Shown here in pieces: positions 39,401-52,347 of a stretch of DNA of 64,000 nt. This DNA comes from Gymnorhina tibicen. Taxonomy: Eukaryota; Chordata; Aves; Passeriformes; Artamidae. Positions within the stretch are counted from its first letter, which is position 1, and each line of letters opens with the position of its first letter. Under the pieces are notes generated by a model, which was not told where the DNA came from, did not search any database, and saw only the letters and a program-made list of their open reading frames with translations. Made by a program: the position numbers and the translations under genes. The stretch is taken from contig VXAZ01007587.1 in NCBI GenBank assembly GCA_013399875.1, forward strand, positions 124,001 through 188,000. The letters run 5' to 3'.

Positions 39401-42400
39401 GTTCGTATTCTGAGTAGTTGTGATGTAGGGTTAGAAAAAACCAGTAATATTAGGGAACTGTAATGAAAAAAATCCCAAATTACCTTATAGTAAGTAATAA
39501 TTTCCTTGACTTGGAAATCAAGACAGATATACTTAATAATAGAATTTTTCTTCTTAAATGGTATCTGCCTGCATACAAAGTGAGTCTTTTTTTTGGTAAA
39601 AACAAAACTAAACAACAAACACCCCACCCCCCCCAATAAACCCAACCAAAGCAATCCACAGGGCTTTTCAGTCTATTATAGCTTTTATGTCAGTGTTATG
39701 ACAAGGTATCAGCTAGCCCTAATTTCAGCTGTTTGAGACAAGGACAATACGAACTGAAAAAAAGGAAGTGTATAGAGGAAGTGAAATAAAATTACTCAAA
39801 ATAGAGGTATTTTTTCTCATTCTAAGATATAAAATGTTTATGATGAAGAGCTTCAAAAGCACAAGCATATGATACCCTATAAATCTTAGCTACTCTTCAA
39901 AACCATCACTAGGCTCTATAGCTGAGAAAATAGTTATGCAACAGAGAACTGCTATAGGAAGCTTAACGATGGGGGGATTAGAGTTGAAAGTGAGAGCACT
40001 AGACATTCTTTTCCAGCAACATAGTTCAAATCCCAAGTGAGACAGTAGGATAAATGAGCCAGAGGGCCTCCATTCATTCCCCAGCAAACAACACACCACA
40101 AAAGATCCATACATTATGCCAGGAAAATAATCAGCAAGAATGAGAAGCCTTGGAAACAGGAATTCTTGACTTAGAGTCTGGTTGAAGGTCACTGCTCTAA
40201 CACTGCACAGTTCATGTGTTTGCATTTGATATATTGATATGTAAAGGAATTTCTGAGTTGTTTATGCTCTTGCAAATGATCCAAAGATGGAGACAAATAT
40301 TAATCTTTTCAACTTCATAAGTTGGTGGAAGGAGACTACAAGAAATGCTTCACATCACTGAAGGAACTACTAAAACTATATAGACAAATTGTTTTGTAAT
40401 TTCTGTATAAAGGAAAACAGAGTCAGATTTAAAGTTTTCAGTTTCTACACCAGAACTTCACTATAAATTAATAAGCCTACATCCAATTTGCTTGTTAAGA
40501 TCCTGTTTAATGGTTTCAGAAAATTCCTGTTAGCTAATTAAACATGATGAACTGATGTTTACTGATTTGCTAACTCCCTCCCTGACTTCAAAACAAACCT
40601 ATGCTACATTGATTTTTTTATTATTCCATGATGCTTGAATCAAATGAGATTAGACACAGTTAAGAAAGCAGCACTAATCTGAAGACACTACTCCATCAAA
40701 TAAAGTGACAGGCCTTTCATTAAGAATATACAGAAAAGACTCCAACAGTGACTAGATTATTTTCCTTTTTTTCAGAAACCTTTTTATATGACAAAAAGGA
40801 TACTTAGCCTGGCATCTAATTATAATTCAAATCATATAATCCAGTGCAAAGGATTATGCAATCCTTGCACAATTTGGAAGTGCCAGTTACTGCAGGAACC
40901 AATGAGATGGTAACTGAGATGTGTAACTTCAATGCAGCAAATCAGATATGTGAGTGTCCAAACGTTGGCACTGGTGATTGCAATCAGCTGCTGGGACACA
41001 TAGAAAAAGTTACGGGCACAAAATTAATGGTTGGTTTCAAGAAGTTTAGACTTAGCAATTTACTGTTGGAACTCAGTTTATTACTGTGTGTGACCAAAGA
41101 GGAAGACACAAAGAAGCATTTGCTCTTTTACGAACACTTGACTGAATGCACAGAGCAGACATTCACTAATCTGGTCCACCATTACAATGATTGTAAGCTG
41201 CTGAGTGATTTTCCTGGACTCCAATCTGACAAATACTGTCTGACAGTATTCTTTAGCCAGATACATGTATCTTTCTTTAGCTGGTTGATGAACTAAACCC
41301 AATTCTAGAAGTATAGTGTGGTGATTCAGCAGTAGGGACTGGAAGGTATGGCATGCATTATGTATTGAAAGTAAAATATGTAATTCAGAGTATCTTATAA
41401 TGTTGCCATCCAAGCGACAAAGGCACAACATCTCATTTCTTGAAATCAAATTTTTACACTCATAAAGTGCAACTGCCTCTCTCAATAGTACTTGCTCTCT
41501 GGTTCCTCTTGTGTTGCAGCACACTGGCTGCAAGAGTTTGAGGAAATGAGCTTGAAGAGTAGGACACATGTGGATCCTAAAAGCTTCAGCCCAGACAAAA
41601 AACATCACATAAATAAGGGAATGGTTAAATTAATTGCACCATGAGGGTCTTGCCCATGAATGATTAATGCATTTCAAAGTTCTTACTATCTTCTTTCTTT
41701 GCTGATAGCATGGCACATAGAAATAGAAACCAGTCTCTGACCCCTGCACATAGAAGTAAAGCCAGCACAAGCAAGACAAGAACATGACATAAATTACATA
41801 AATTGCTGTTGTAGCTAAGTTTATTTGCCTACCTTTCTTTGATGGTGCCAGCTGCTGGTGAGAAGAATGCGTTGGTGTCATTATAAGAACAACTAGAAAG
41901 AAGGGTATTCTGATATTACAGTATCACAGAGGTGAATATGCAAACAAGAAAAGACTGGGAGAGATCAAAAGAACCATGTTTGGAAAAAGTATATTATGTA
42001 TATAACACTATTTCACTAGCATTTCGGCACCCTCTTGTGTTGACTGGTGCTCAGAGCTAAAATTCTGAGAAAAAACCCACTCTAACATTGGTAACATTAC
42101 TAACTGTGAAGACAATCCTGATGTATATAAACAAAGAATCTTACTATTCTAAGGCACACAATTGGTCTTTTAAAACCAAGAAATATGCAGAAGAACTAGA
42201 ACCCAATCCATGTAATTCAGCAGCAAGAAACTTCTGTCTGAATGTCTAGAAAACCCTTGTGGTTTTGATAATTTGGTGAAAGAGTTACTTCTGAAATATC
42301 TCTTTAAATCATTTATCCTTAAAGGGTTCTTTGTTTTCAGTTATGTATTACCCTAAAATTAGTTTTTACTACTATAATATTTAAATGAAAACCTCCTTTT

Positions 42401-43887
42401 ACTATAGCTCACTGTATCATCCCTCACAAAGAAGTTGGTGCTTGTGCCATGAGCGCAACATTTTTCCAAGAGCCGAAACAAGTATAGTCATGTGAAATGA
42501 GCTCTGAGCAGGGCTGCTGTAAAGGAGGACAGCAGACATTACACCGACCGGCTGCTACAGCTGCTGTTTTCCTAAGCCTTTTCTGCCACCCTCCAACATT
42601 ATTAGATCAAGATCACACATTTACATGCAAACTTGTCTACGTAGCATGTTTCAAACCTTTTCAATCCCTGTTTCTCTCTCTCTCAGAAATGATTGCATCT
42701 TTTTATTTGATAGTAAAGCTGACATAAACCATCAATTACAAAAAAAAAAATGTATCTAATATATTCCTGTATTTTTCCTCAGGATTCTCCCTTATTTTTT
42801 CAAAGTCAACTGAAAAGATATGTTAAAATCATATTAATTTTATCTTCCAAATAATTTAGATTGATAAATTCACAAAAAAAATAAAGCCCATTTATATCTC
42901 TGAAAAAATAAAATTGCCCTGAACATAATGCAACATGAGAAGAAAGTTTCCTTGTATTACTTAACTTGCAAATAGTTGACACATACAATTTTCATCAAAA
43001 ATATAGATCATGTAAAATCTTATAAACACTTGTCTCTCAAAGTATTACAATATTACAAAAAATATTTTAATCTAATTCTCTTTGGATTTGACAATACCCC
43101 TCACTATTATATATTCAGAGTTATTTTAATTCAGAATTTAAAAAATCACTACTAGCATACTGAGCAATAGCTGCCACAATTAAGATCCAAGATTAAAATC
43201 TTTCCAGATTTTAAACCCATAAAAAGTTGGTTTGGAAACATCTGCTAACACACGTAATTATTTGTTACTAACCACCAAGCACTGTTTCTAACAGTAAGAC
43301 CGTACAGATTAATAAGTAGACATACAACAGTTCTTACCATAGCAGGAGGCTCTCATGGTCTACTGTGTGCTCTTAAAATGCAAAAGCTTCTTGACAAAAG
43401 ACACACCTTGAGAAGTCCCGTGCCCAATCAGCAGTCAGACCTGCCCAGGAGACAGCAGCTGATGAATCACAGTGACGATAACTGAGCAGTGAGGTTGGAT
43501 TTTTTTCCCCCTAAATCAAGGAGAAGTTGAATGCTGTGTTGAGTAAACTTTTTCACACCTTAATTTTAATTATTATTTTTACTTTTCTGCTAGGTGAAAA
43601 ATGTGCCATGTATTTGCTAATGAGCCATTATGAAATACACAAGTTCCTACTTTCAGCTGAGAGTTTTGCAGGCTACTTCTTAAAAATATTTCTTACTAAA
43701 AAATTATTTTTAAAAAGTTTACATATGAACTGGAAGAAAGAAGAAAATCCAAATATCCCCCACCCCCAATAAAATTAATTCATTTATGTCAATGTAGAAC
43801 TATGCACAAGCTCAAAACACCCTCCACCAGACCAGAGTTCAACAGACTAACAGGGAGAGGTAAACTTATCTATTCCAGGCATCACAT
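36451..43887 (-). other. BCAR3: putative BCAR3 5' intron, 36.5-43.9 kb
   Basis: AT-rich intronic sequence. It holds two unusually long open frames without recognisable content, plus strand 37446-38108 (220 codons) and minus strand 41081-41608 (175 codons). The second overlaps a 150-codon plus-strand frame. Neither has a recognised domain, and I do not call them genes. Confidence 0.4.
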
Positions 43888-43925
43888 TTATTATTATTAT
43901 TATTATTATCAACAACAACAACAAC

Positions 43926-43976
<51 letters not shown>
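43888..43976. repeat. compound (TTA)n(CAA)n(TAA)n microsatellite
   Basis: Seven TTA units plus one base (43888-43909) are followed by about six CAA units (43910-43927) and about sixteen TAA/AAT units (to 43976). The first and last blocks are reverse complements, so the locus is self-complementary with a CAA loop. Length polymorphism is expected. Confidence 0.95.
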
Positions 43977-43978
<2 letters not shown>

Positions 43979-46900
43979 TTATGCTGTTGCTATGGAAGTT
44001 ACTTAAAAGTTCCAGTTAGGATCACTCCCCACTCACCCAGGCTGTATATCTCGCCTGAAAACACTGATGCTCTCAAAACCCGGATGTATAACTGCATCAC
44101 TCAGCTGCACTTTATCCAAGGGACTTTTCCTCACAGGTGCACTGATGCTGGGCAGAGACCCCTTTATTCCAATGGGGAACCAGTGATGGCCACAAGAGGC
44201 CCAGGCCAGTGCTGTGCTGATGCAGAGCGTGGCAGTCAGGCCCGTGCTGTGCAGCACATTCCCCATGGCTGCAGGACACAGCCAGCTGGAGAAGAGGAGC
44301 CCACAGGTAGCTCTCACTCCACACCACTCATTATATTGACTGTGTGTCCTTGTCTTTATCTAAAAGTGCAACAAACAGTTCTTAAGTGAACTGGCTTTCT
44401 GTCTGACAGTAGACATGAGAAATAGAATTGTTTTAAGAAAATCCTGTAAGAGCTCAAAAGACTGAAATGTCAGATGCCCTTTCCATGGACAGGATCTGCC
44501 CAGTGTGCTGAGCTCTGATTTGAGACCTGTTCAATACTACACAACTCAGCATCTGGAAGGAAATAAAACTACCTACACCATCCTTTTCTTTTACAGTGTT
44601 AGCCACAACAAGTGGTATTTTAAGCAGTACTTTATAGTCTGTCTTCCTTACTGGGACCATAACAAACCGGTGTCTCTTGATGCAAATCAACAGGTCACTA
44701 AATTGCTTTTAGATATAACTCAAAGGAAGAGAGGCATCACATCAGGAATGTTAAAATCCATGAGCTGAAAACGAATGATTCTGCCATTTATGTAAGTATA
44801 TTAAAGTTAAACTATATACGGCCTACATATGGCTTGCACGTGTAAATTCCCACGTCGGATGTATGTCACACAAGCTTTGCCAGCACAGAGATAGCAAAAC
44901 AATCTGAATTTCTGATTTTATTAAGAAGGAAATTAATACAGCTTGGGGACTGATTTCATCATGTTCTACCATGGATTAGCTGCACACTCACTCTAAACCC
45001 ATCCTGCACTGCAGGAGTGAAGACCCTGAAAAAACAATCTCTACCCAAAGCCAACCCCTTACCAAAGTTTTATTAGCACCATCAACATTACTCTCAGTCT
45101 CCATAGTCCAGGTCTTTATGTTTCCCCTTTGCCCTTCTTTTTTCCGCTTACACTCTCAGATTTTCTAAGGATTCTAAAGGAACTTCTCTACCAGATTCCA
45201 TTATTCCATTTTAACTCAGTGTGAAAGTTACTTGTCCAGCCTGCCTAGAGATACAATTTCTCAGACTTCCACCAAATGCTGTTTCACTCTTTCTCATTTT
45301 TATAAGTAACATAAAACATACAACTAATCTCTAGTAGATAATTGCTTTGCTGTCAAACAAGATGCAAATCTCTCTGTCAAAAAGTACAAGGCCTCTATGT
45401 AACTAACACCAATTACATAGCAATTAATACCAAATACAAAAAGTGCTCTCTTCCAAGCTACCTGTGAATAGGACTAGTCCTTGAAGGTAAATTAAGAAGC
45501 CATATTCCCCTCTTTGGACACACAAAGAAATATCTTGTCATCACAGCACCAACAAAAGCAAGTGATAATTCTGTAGCAAGTTTATGGAATAAAGGCCACT
45601 TGCATGAAACCTGATTGAAATGTCCCTGCCTCTCTGTCTGGGTGTAAATGTCTACCCTAATCTCTAACTTTGGATGGGAGCTGTGATGGCATTTTTTTGG
45701 CTCTTTCATGCTATTCTTCTAGACTACAAACCCTAGTGATTGCAAACTCAGATATTTACAAAATTAACTACAGTCATATATTGCAATAATAACAATAACA
45801 ACAACAACAACATCTCCATGGAGAGTGTGGCAAAAAATAAGGGGTCTTGTTATCAGTGATTCCTATGATTTCCAGATGTCACTGACTGTGGAAGCTGCTT
45901 GTTTCACTTCGCTGCAGAAAGACTGGTACTTATTACTAATTTGAATAAACCAAGATACACCTCTATAAAAGTATATCACAATTCTGAACACAGGAAATTA
46001 ATATTTTTGTGTTGTTAAGTCAATGCTTACTGCCTGCCAGCAGTTTGGAAATAAAAGTGAATGCCCTACAAGAACAAAGGACATTCTTTTACTTCAATGC
46101 TAGAATTGAAGAAAATTCACTGCTGATTTAGAGTGGCAGAGCTAACTCTGCAGATTCATCACAAAGAAGCCTTTGTGTCTGCTCTGTCTGCACAGAAGAC
46201 CCTTTGATGTGCAGCTTTTTGTTTCTTCATACTGTAACTTCTGCTGGGTGATAAGTTGCATTAACTTCAGTGACTGGTTTTATGAGACAAAAATTGGAAG
46301 GAAGAATATGGAGCAAAGACTATGCAAGGATTAGCTATAAAAATCACTTGCTAGTACAAAGTGCTTCCACTATGGCTGTTAAAACAGAGAAAAAGTTGTA
46401 CTGATAGATTACAAAAGTGCAGAATCCGAGTTTGGTGTTCTGCTTTTGAGCTAAGTGCGAGATTGCAACATGGCATTCACTTAAACAATATCTAAATTAC
46501 TTCCAAAACAAATTTACTGTGTTTACAGATACAAAGCATATTTTTTTCACATTTGTCAGTCCTGAAGCACTGATCAAACTAATATTCTGTATTAGAGTAT
46601 ACCAGTATAAGATGCAGCTGCCTATTTACACAGTCATTTCAACAAAGATTCTCAAGAGCAAATTTTAATGTACTTGGTGTACGAACTTTGCTCTTTTCGC
46701 TTTCCTTACATACATCTATTATCTTCAACACATGGTAAATAAAGTCTTCCAGCTGTAATACGAATTAGCCAGATTTTAACTTGGCCAGTACAAGATGGTA
46801 AATCTGGGTCAAATAATGAGCATAATCTATTACAACTAACAATAAATTTGGCAGATCTACGGTTCCAAAAATAGTAGTCTAACTGCGTTACATAATCACA

Positions 46901-47384
46901 TTAATTATACAATTTTATGGATGGGAAATAAGAAAAAGAAGGTTGGAGTAGAACTGCAGACAGTGAAGTCAGAGCTGACCTGGCTCTGCTAGGGACTGGT
47001 GGACATATTTGACCAGATCACTTAACCATGAGTCAGTCTACCTACAACTGGAATTCTGCAATCTATCTTCTTTTATAAAACCAGTTGATATCATCAAATT
47101 GAACTTTAGAAGGTTAGAAATTACTAAGAAAGTAACAACTAAAGTATACATTTCAGGTAATTGCTATGCTATTTTTAATGACAGCTTAGTTTTCCAACTG
47201 CGCACAAACATCAAATTCCTTGTTTTTTTCCATACTGCAAAAGCATTTATGTACCAGCACCTAGGATAGGCCCCCAGCTCTGCTGCTTTCACAGAGGAAG
47301 AGTGAGAGCCTCCCCTATCTTAAGGACACCTCTTCACGGAGCCTGCATCATCACTTCTCTTTAGATTACGATAACCCTTCCTCA
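43977..47384 (-). other. BCAR3: putative BCAR3 5' intron, 44.0-47.4 kb
   Basis: Mostly AT-rich. A GC-richer patch at about 44030-44320 is open in several frames but shows no domain or convincing splice pair. A (CAA)n-like run lies at 45784-45811. Nothing else can be supported. Confidence 0.4.
45784..45811. repeat. (AAC)n/(AAT)n short microsatellite
   Basis: AAT and AAC trinucleotides pass into six consecutive CAA units. Simple sequence. Confidence 0.8.
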
Positions 47385-47925
47385 GGATATCTTCTTTCCT
47401 ATCCAAACCTCTTCTGTTCACTGAAAGGACCTGGGCCCTTGTAACCATCTCCCTTCAGCCTCACAGCTTCACTGTCCCTCCTGATATGTCCTTGGTGCCC
47501 ACGCAGATGCTCAGCAAGGAGCAAAAGTCTAAGGACTACACAAGTCTTGACAGTCTCTCTGCAGTATCCTGGGTCCTGGCACTCAGCAAACATCCCAAAA
47601 CATCACACCAGGGTAGCAGATGAATGTTTCCATTCCCTACAGATGGCAATCTCCAATACCTATCAGCTGTCTTTTCCTCTTCTTGTTGATGTTTGGCTGA
47701 GGTTCAGCTGGCTCCGATGCCTCCCCCAATGGTTCTTGTTCGTCCTCATCTTTTCCCAGGGCACCACATTTGTTCTCTGATTGCACTTCTGTAGGCAGAG
47801 AAGGAGTTTTCTCTTCTTTTGCCAAAAGTAACACTGCTCTCCATCTGATTTCTGTTGATCTCTTCTTTTTTCCCGATGGTACAAAGCCTGCTGACCTCCT
47901 GCCACAGCTCCTTTTCCTCAGTTAG
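47385..47925 (-). mobile_element. decayed LINE (CR1-type) ORF1 relic with SGNH-esterase-like segment
   Basis: On the minus strand three frames in succession carry pieces that resemble the ORF1 product of avian CR1/Jockey-type retrotransposons. First comes a coiled-coil-like stretch, ELWQEVSRLCTIGKKEEIN, read from 47910. Next is an acidic stretch ending in a basic KKRKRQ and then IGIGD, where the family has a GDS catalytic motif (frame of 47834). Last is ARTQDTAERLSRLV (from 47580) and a later NRRGLDRKED (about 47400). The serine of the GDS motif is replaced by cysteine, stops interrupt the frame, and at least two frameshifts are needed. It is therefore a dead copy. The family assignment is from memory of these motifs, and the element's exact ends are not visible. 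Confidence 0.6.
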
Positions 47926-50861
47926 CTCCTTAGCTCCTGTGCATCTCTGATCTACATGCTAGTAGCAATTATATCAGAAAGAAGCCCTGAGGTCTTCTCT
48001 TACTATAAAAATAATTTCAGATTTCTACCTATGTATAAGAGAATGCTCATTTTCACAAGAAGTAACTCTGATGTTCCTGTAACTTGTGAAATTGGAAGAG
48101 ATTTGTTTCCCTTTTGGCAGATAGCATGCAGGGATACAAGAGGCCTAAGACAGCAGTGATGTCCTGTTGGTGACATCTTTCTGTTCAAAAGGAGACAGAG
48201 AATCCACAGGTAACTCCTTTGTAGTACAGGTGCTTGATGACCTTCCCTGTCCACTGTGTGTGTGAACCAAGAGCTGCTGAGCATCTTCTCTGCACAACTC
48301 TGCCTGTGCAGGGTCTGGTGCTCAGTCACACTTCCTTCACACCTGGAGTAAAAGAATAGGAGTAAAAGAGTGAGAAAGGTGAAGAATGTGCTCGAACAAT
48401 TAAAAGGCTATGGATACTGAATGAAGAGTTGTCAATTCCATAGAAATATTATGGAGCTAAAATCCTGCAGAACACTGAGCTGGATATCACCCTCACTTTA
48501 CCTACAAGAAAATGGGAATGGCTTGCCTTGCCATGCTGCGGGGCCAAGACAAATCCAGGGTTAGAATTTGGGAATTGTGCCATCCGGTCCATTACCTCAT
48601 TTTGCACAATGACCTTAGCTACAAAAATCAATAAATTCTGATCCAGTTCCATTAAGTGAATATTCAAGTAGATAAAGCAAATTTACAATTAAACCTTTAA
48701 AATACAATCCACAATTACTGGTTTGAAAATCTACAGAGGGATAATTCTGCTGAAAATTTCCAGTACAGTAAAATCAACATACATTTGAAACAGATTTAGT
48801 AAAAACTTGTTGGGGGAAGGAGAAGAGTGTATTTATAATTCGGGGGTAGATTCTCATCCTGTGCAATACTTTTAATTACAAGAGTGACAAAAGGACACTA
48901 TTTAAAAATAGAATTGTTTCTGTGATTACATCAGTCAGTATTAGATGGAATACTGAGTCAGTCACATGTATTCATAACTGAGTGAAAAGCAAAATTAATC
49001 AAGAATGAAAGCTTTTCATCCCTTTAGAACATGCCTGGCAAGATCCTTCCAGAAATGGCACTGACTACACACATCCAACCTTAGGGACACATCTAGTACC
49101 CAGTGATGAGCCAAGCAGTGATAGGACACTGTGACCCCACAATAACTTCCAGCTGGCAGGAACAGTAGTCCGGACGGTATTAATGCCACACTGTGGGAAA
49201 TTTAAAAAGAGCAGTGAACCCCATGATACTAACATCCCTCATCAAAGAGACAAGAGTCTGCAGCCATTTCTCCTTCTATCCCTAATCAGAAAAGGTATCA
49301 TTCAATACAGAGTAAAAGCTTTTTTTCCCCTGAAAGAAAGGTAATAACAACACTTAAGGCCTGGATTTATTAAGCAGGGACACCTTCAAAAGAAAAGCTG
49401 GCAAAAATTACCAGTTTTCTCTGTTAACATGAGCATCATGCCAACTCTGTCCATTACAGAAAGCAAAGCACTCCAGGACAAATTATATTCTTACTTACAT
49501 TGATATAGCCTTGAAAAAACTCCCCTGCTTGGTTTTGTTAGTTCAGATTCAGAATGACTCAAATGAAAGCAGAAGTTAACCCAGTGTTTTCACACACAAA
49601 ACATTCCTGCACTGAACCAGATGACTGCACTGCACCACTGCTTAAACACCACACATTGTTCCCAGAGCACATGGGCGAGGACAGAAATTTAAACGTTGCA
49701 GGAGAAGGTAAGGGGGTTTTAATTGTTTCAGGTTCATTACCTTTTAATTATACATTCAAATGCTTTTTTTTAACCTGCATACTTGATGATGAGCAAAATC
49801 AATATATTAATAATCTCAAAGTACTGTACCTTAGTACGTAGGCTAGAGAAACATTCCTACTCCTCTCAATGATTTTGGAAGTCGTGAGCCCAAATCTGTG
49901 TACTTGTTGTTGAGTTTCTAATGAAAAACATGCTATGCCGCAGAGGCAGCACAAACCGGTGTCTCAAGATAACTTGGACAATACGACTGCTTTGTTCTTA
50001 CAAAATGAAGAACCAAGTAACGGAGCTGGGGAAGCAACGGAGTAAGCAGGGAACAGGAGAGCTCTGTCACCCAGGAGTGTTTAGTGACCCTGTTCACACG
50101 AGAAGGGGAACTTGGTGAAAAGAAGCTGAGTCATCTCTGTAGATTGTTACCTTTTGCCATTCACTTTTGAGAGGTGTGAAGTGACAAGCAAAATACCTAA
50201 TAATAAGGAATTTCCAGAGGAAGTTTAATCCCAAATTTTTAAAGTTACCTTGCAGGTGACTGGCTTGTATAACAGCACATGGAATAAGAACGCATCTGCT
50301 GTCCATATTTTGCAGAAAGGAAAAAGCCTCAGACTGCCCACAGTCACCCAGCACGGTAGTTTCACAGCTGGAATAAAAATCCAGATGTCCACGATTAAAT
50401 CACTAGGCCACAGATGCACTTTTTCTCCTGAACTGCACAAGAGGAGCTGAGTTACAGTGTCACCTGCAAAGCTGCAAAGGAACAACTCGACTGTAAATAT
50501 TCAGTGGCTTAGTGTTAATTTTAAAAAATAAAAGCCCCAATGCTTACACCTAGATTTCAAAATATAAGACAAGAACAAAATTTTGCACTGTCAACTTTGT
50601 CTTTGATAATTATTAACACAAGGATGTAGTCTTTAAAACTGCTTTGGCACCTAGGTAAACTGAGGTATAGTCCCCATAAATCTGAAGATTAACTTGAGAC
50701 AAAAAAATTTCTTATCACTTTGCTCAGAAAATTATAAATAACATAAAAAGAGACTAGATAAAATTTCATAATACCAGAGACTTTTTTTTACAAATACCCT
50801 AAGATGAATAAGAACAAATGTTCACAGAAAAATAAGGTGAATGAAAACATGTGTAGGATTT

Positions 50862-50905
50862 AAAAAAAAAAAGAAAAAAAAAAAGAAAAGAAGGAAAAAA
50901 AAGAG
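50862..50905. repeat. A-rich (AAAG)-like tract
   Basis: About 44 bases of A interrupted by single G residues. It may be the degenerate tail of an old retroposed sequence, but no body is recognisable next to it. Confidence 0.7.
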
Positions 50906-52320
50906 TGGAGCCACGCAAAATGGAAAAGGAGAACTGCAGCACAAACAGAAATCCTAACACAAGGAGGCCAAAGATCAAGGGTAGATGTAGTTAAAAAAAT
51001 TCATTCGAAATGCATTACAGAGGAGCAGTTAGCACAGAACACAACTTGAGGAAAGTAGGCAAAAGGACACTGAAAACAGCTGCATGGGAAACTGTTTGAG
51101 AAATGAGAAACTTGAGCTTATTACCAAACCTGAAATGTTAATAAAAAGCCTAGGAACATCTTTTCAGAAGACATACAATATAGACAGGCTCTCCTTTGGC
51201 AGCAGAAATGTACAAAAATTATGCTTCTGAAATACAGAGGAGTAAAAAATGAGGGAAATGCAGATCTATATTGCACCACTGAAAAGATGTTCCTAGCTAA
51301 TTCTCACTGTGTTAAGCTATAGAACATGAACAAATTTCAAAGCAGAGAAGGCCCACCAAGGAAGCAAGAAATAACTCTGCTAAGCAAAGTCACAGTGGGA
51401 AAAAAAGCATAAATTTTTGAAAATATTACTTTTAAAACCTTTATTTTTAAGAAAAACAAAGCAGGAGGCTTTTTAAGAATAGAATTTTTAAATACAGTGA
51501 AAGGCATCACTTTGGATATTTTTGAAGGGTGTTTGACACAAATCTTATGCATTCTGAAAAGAAAAAAAAGATGAAAAAACCAGATCAAATTAACAGCAGA
51601 AAACATTGAAATTGACTTGAAACAGATTCCCATCTCTCTGTAAGTCAGATGTACTTCACTTTTGGCAGGAGGCAGTAGCTGGGACTTCTCCAAATGTCCT
51701 GAGAGATGCCATATGACTGCTTAGGTTTGGCACTCTTAGGGAGCACTCTTAAAGTAAATGGCTTTGTAGCACCTGATCTATTAATAGAACTACACAGAAC
51801 TGACATGACAATCTCCTGTAGAGAGATGATTTGGCATAATTGATCATGTCTCCCCAAATCCTCAAAGGCACTGCCCTTGGGAATTTCTCCTGTCTACCCA
51901 AACATACTCGAGAGGACAGAACATGCATTAACAACAACCATAAATAAGAGAATTGGAAGAAGTTCTTAACAGCTTCCTGCTGGCAGCCTGTCAAACAAAT
52001 TCTCCAATACCCTAATAGTCACATGCCAGTTACAGCATCTACCACGTGAAGCATTTGTCTTCATGTTAACAAATAGATGGAAAAAAATTAATCAAATTGT
52101 AAATTACCAAAAGAAACCCTTCCTGAAAGAATTCTTTCCAGTATCCTCAGACCTTGTGCATCCCAGCATTTTTTCCTGACAGTCTGAAGAGTGCTTACTG
52201 CACTACACAGGTGAATCATTAGAGCAATAGGGTTGTAATAATCTGCCCTGAAATGTACAGATTTTTAAGGGTCCTATTTAGGTAATCCATGCATGACAGC
52301 TTTCTTTGACCCCTTGCTTT

Positions 52321-52347
52321 GAACAAGTGTGTTAATTACACTTGTTC
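52321..52347. repeat. perfect 10-bp inverted repeat, 7-base loop
   Basis: GAACAAGTGT at 52321-52330 is matched exactly by ACACTTGTTC at 52338-52347 around gttaatt. The stem is too short for a usual microRNA precursor. It could be a chance hairpin or a palindromic factor-binding site. Confidence 0.85.

Noticed and set aside
44030..44330. GC-richer patch with open frames on both strands, possible non-coding exon
   Set aside because: Possible splice signals are weak and nothing indicates strand or product.
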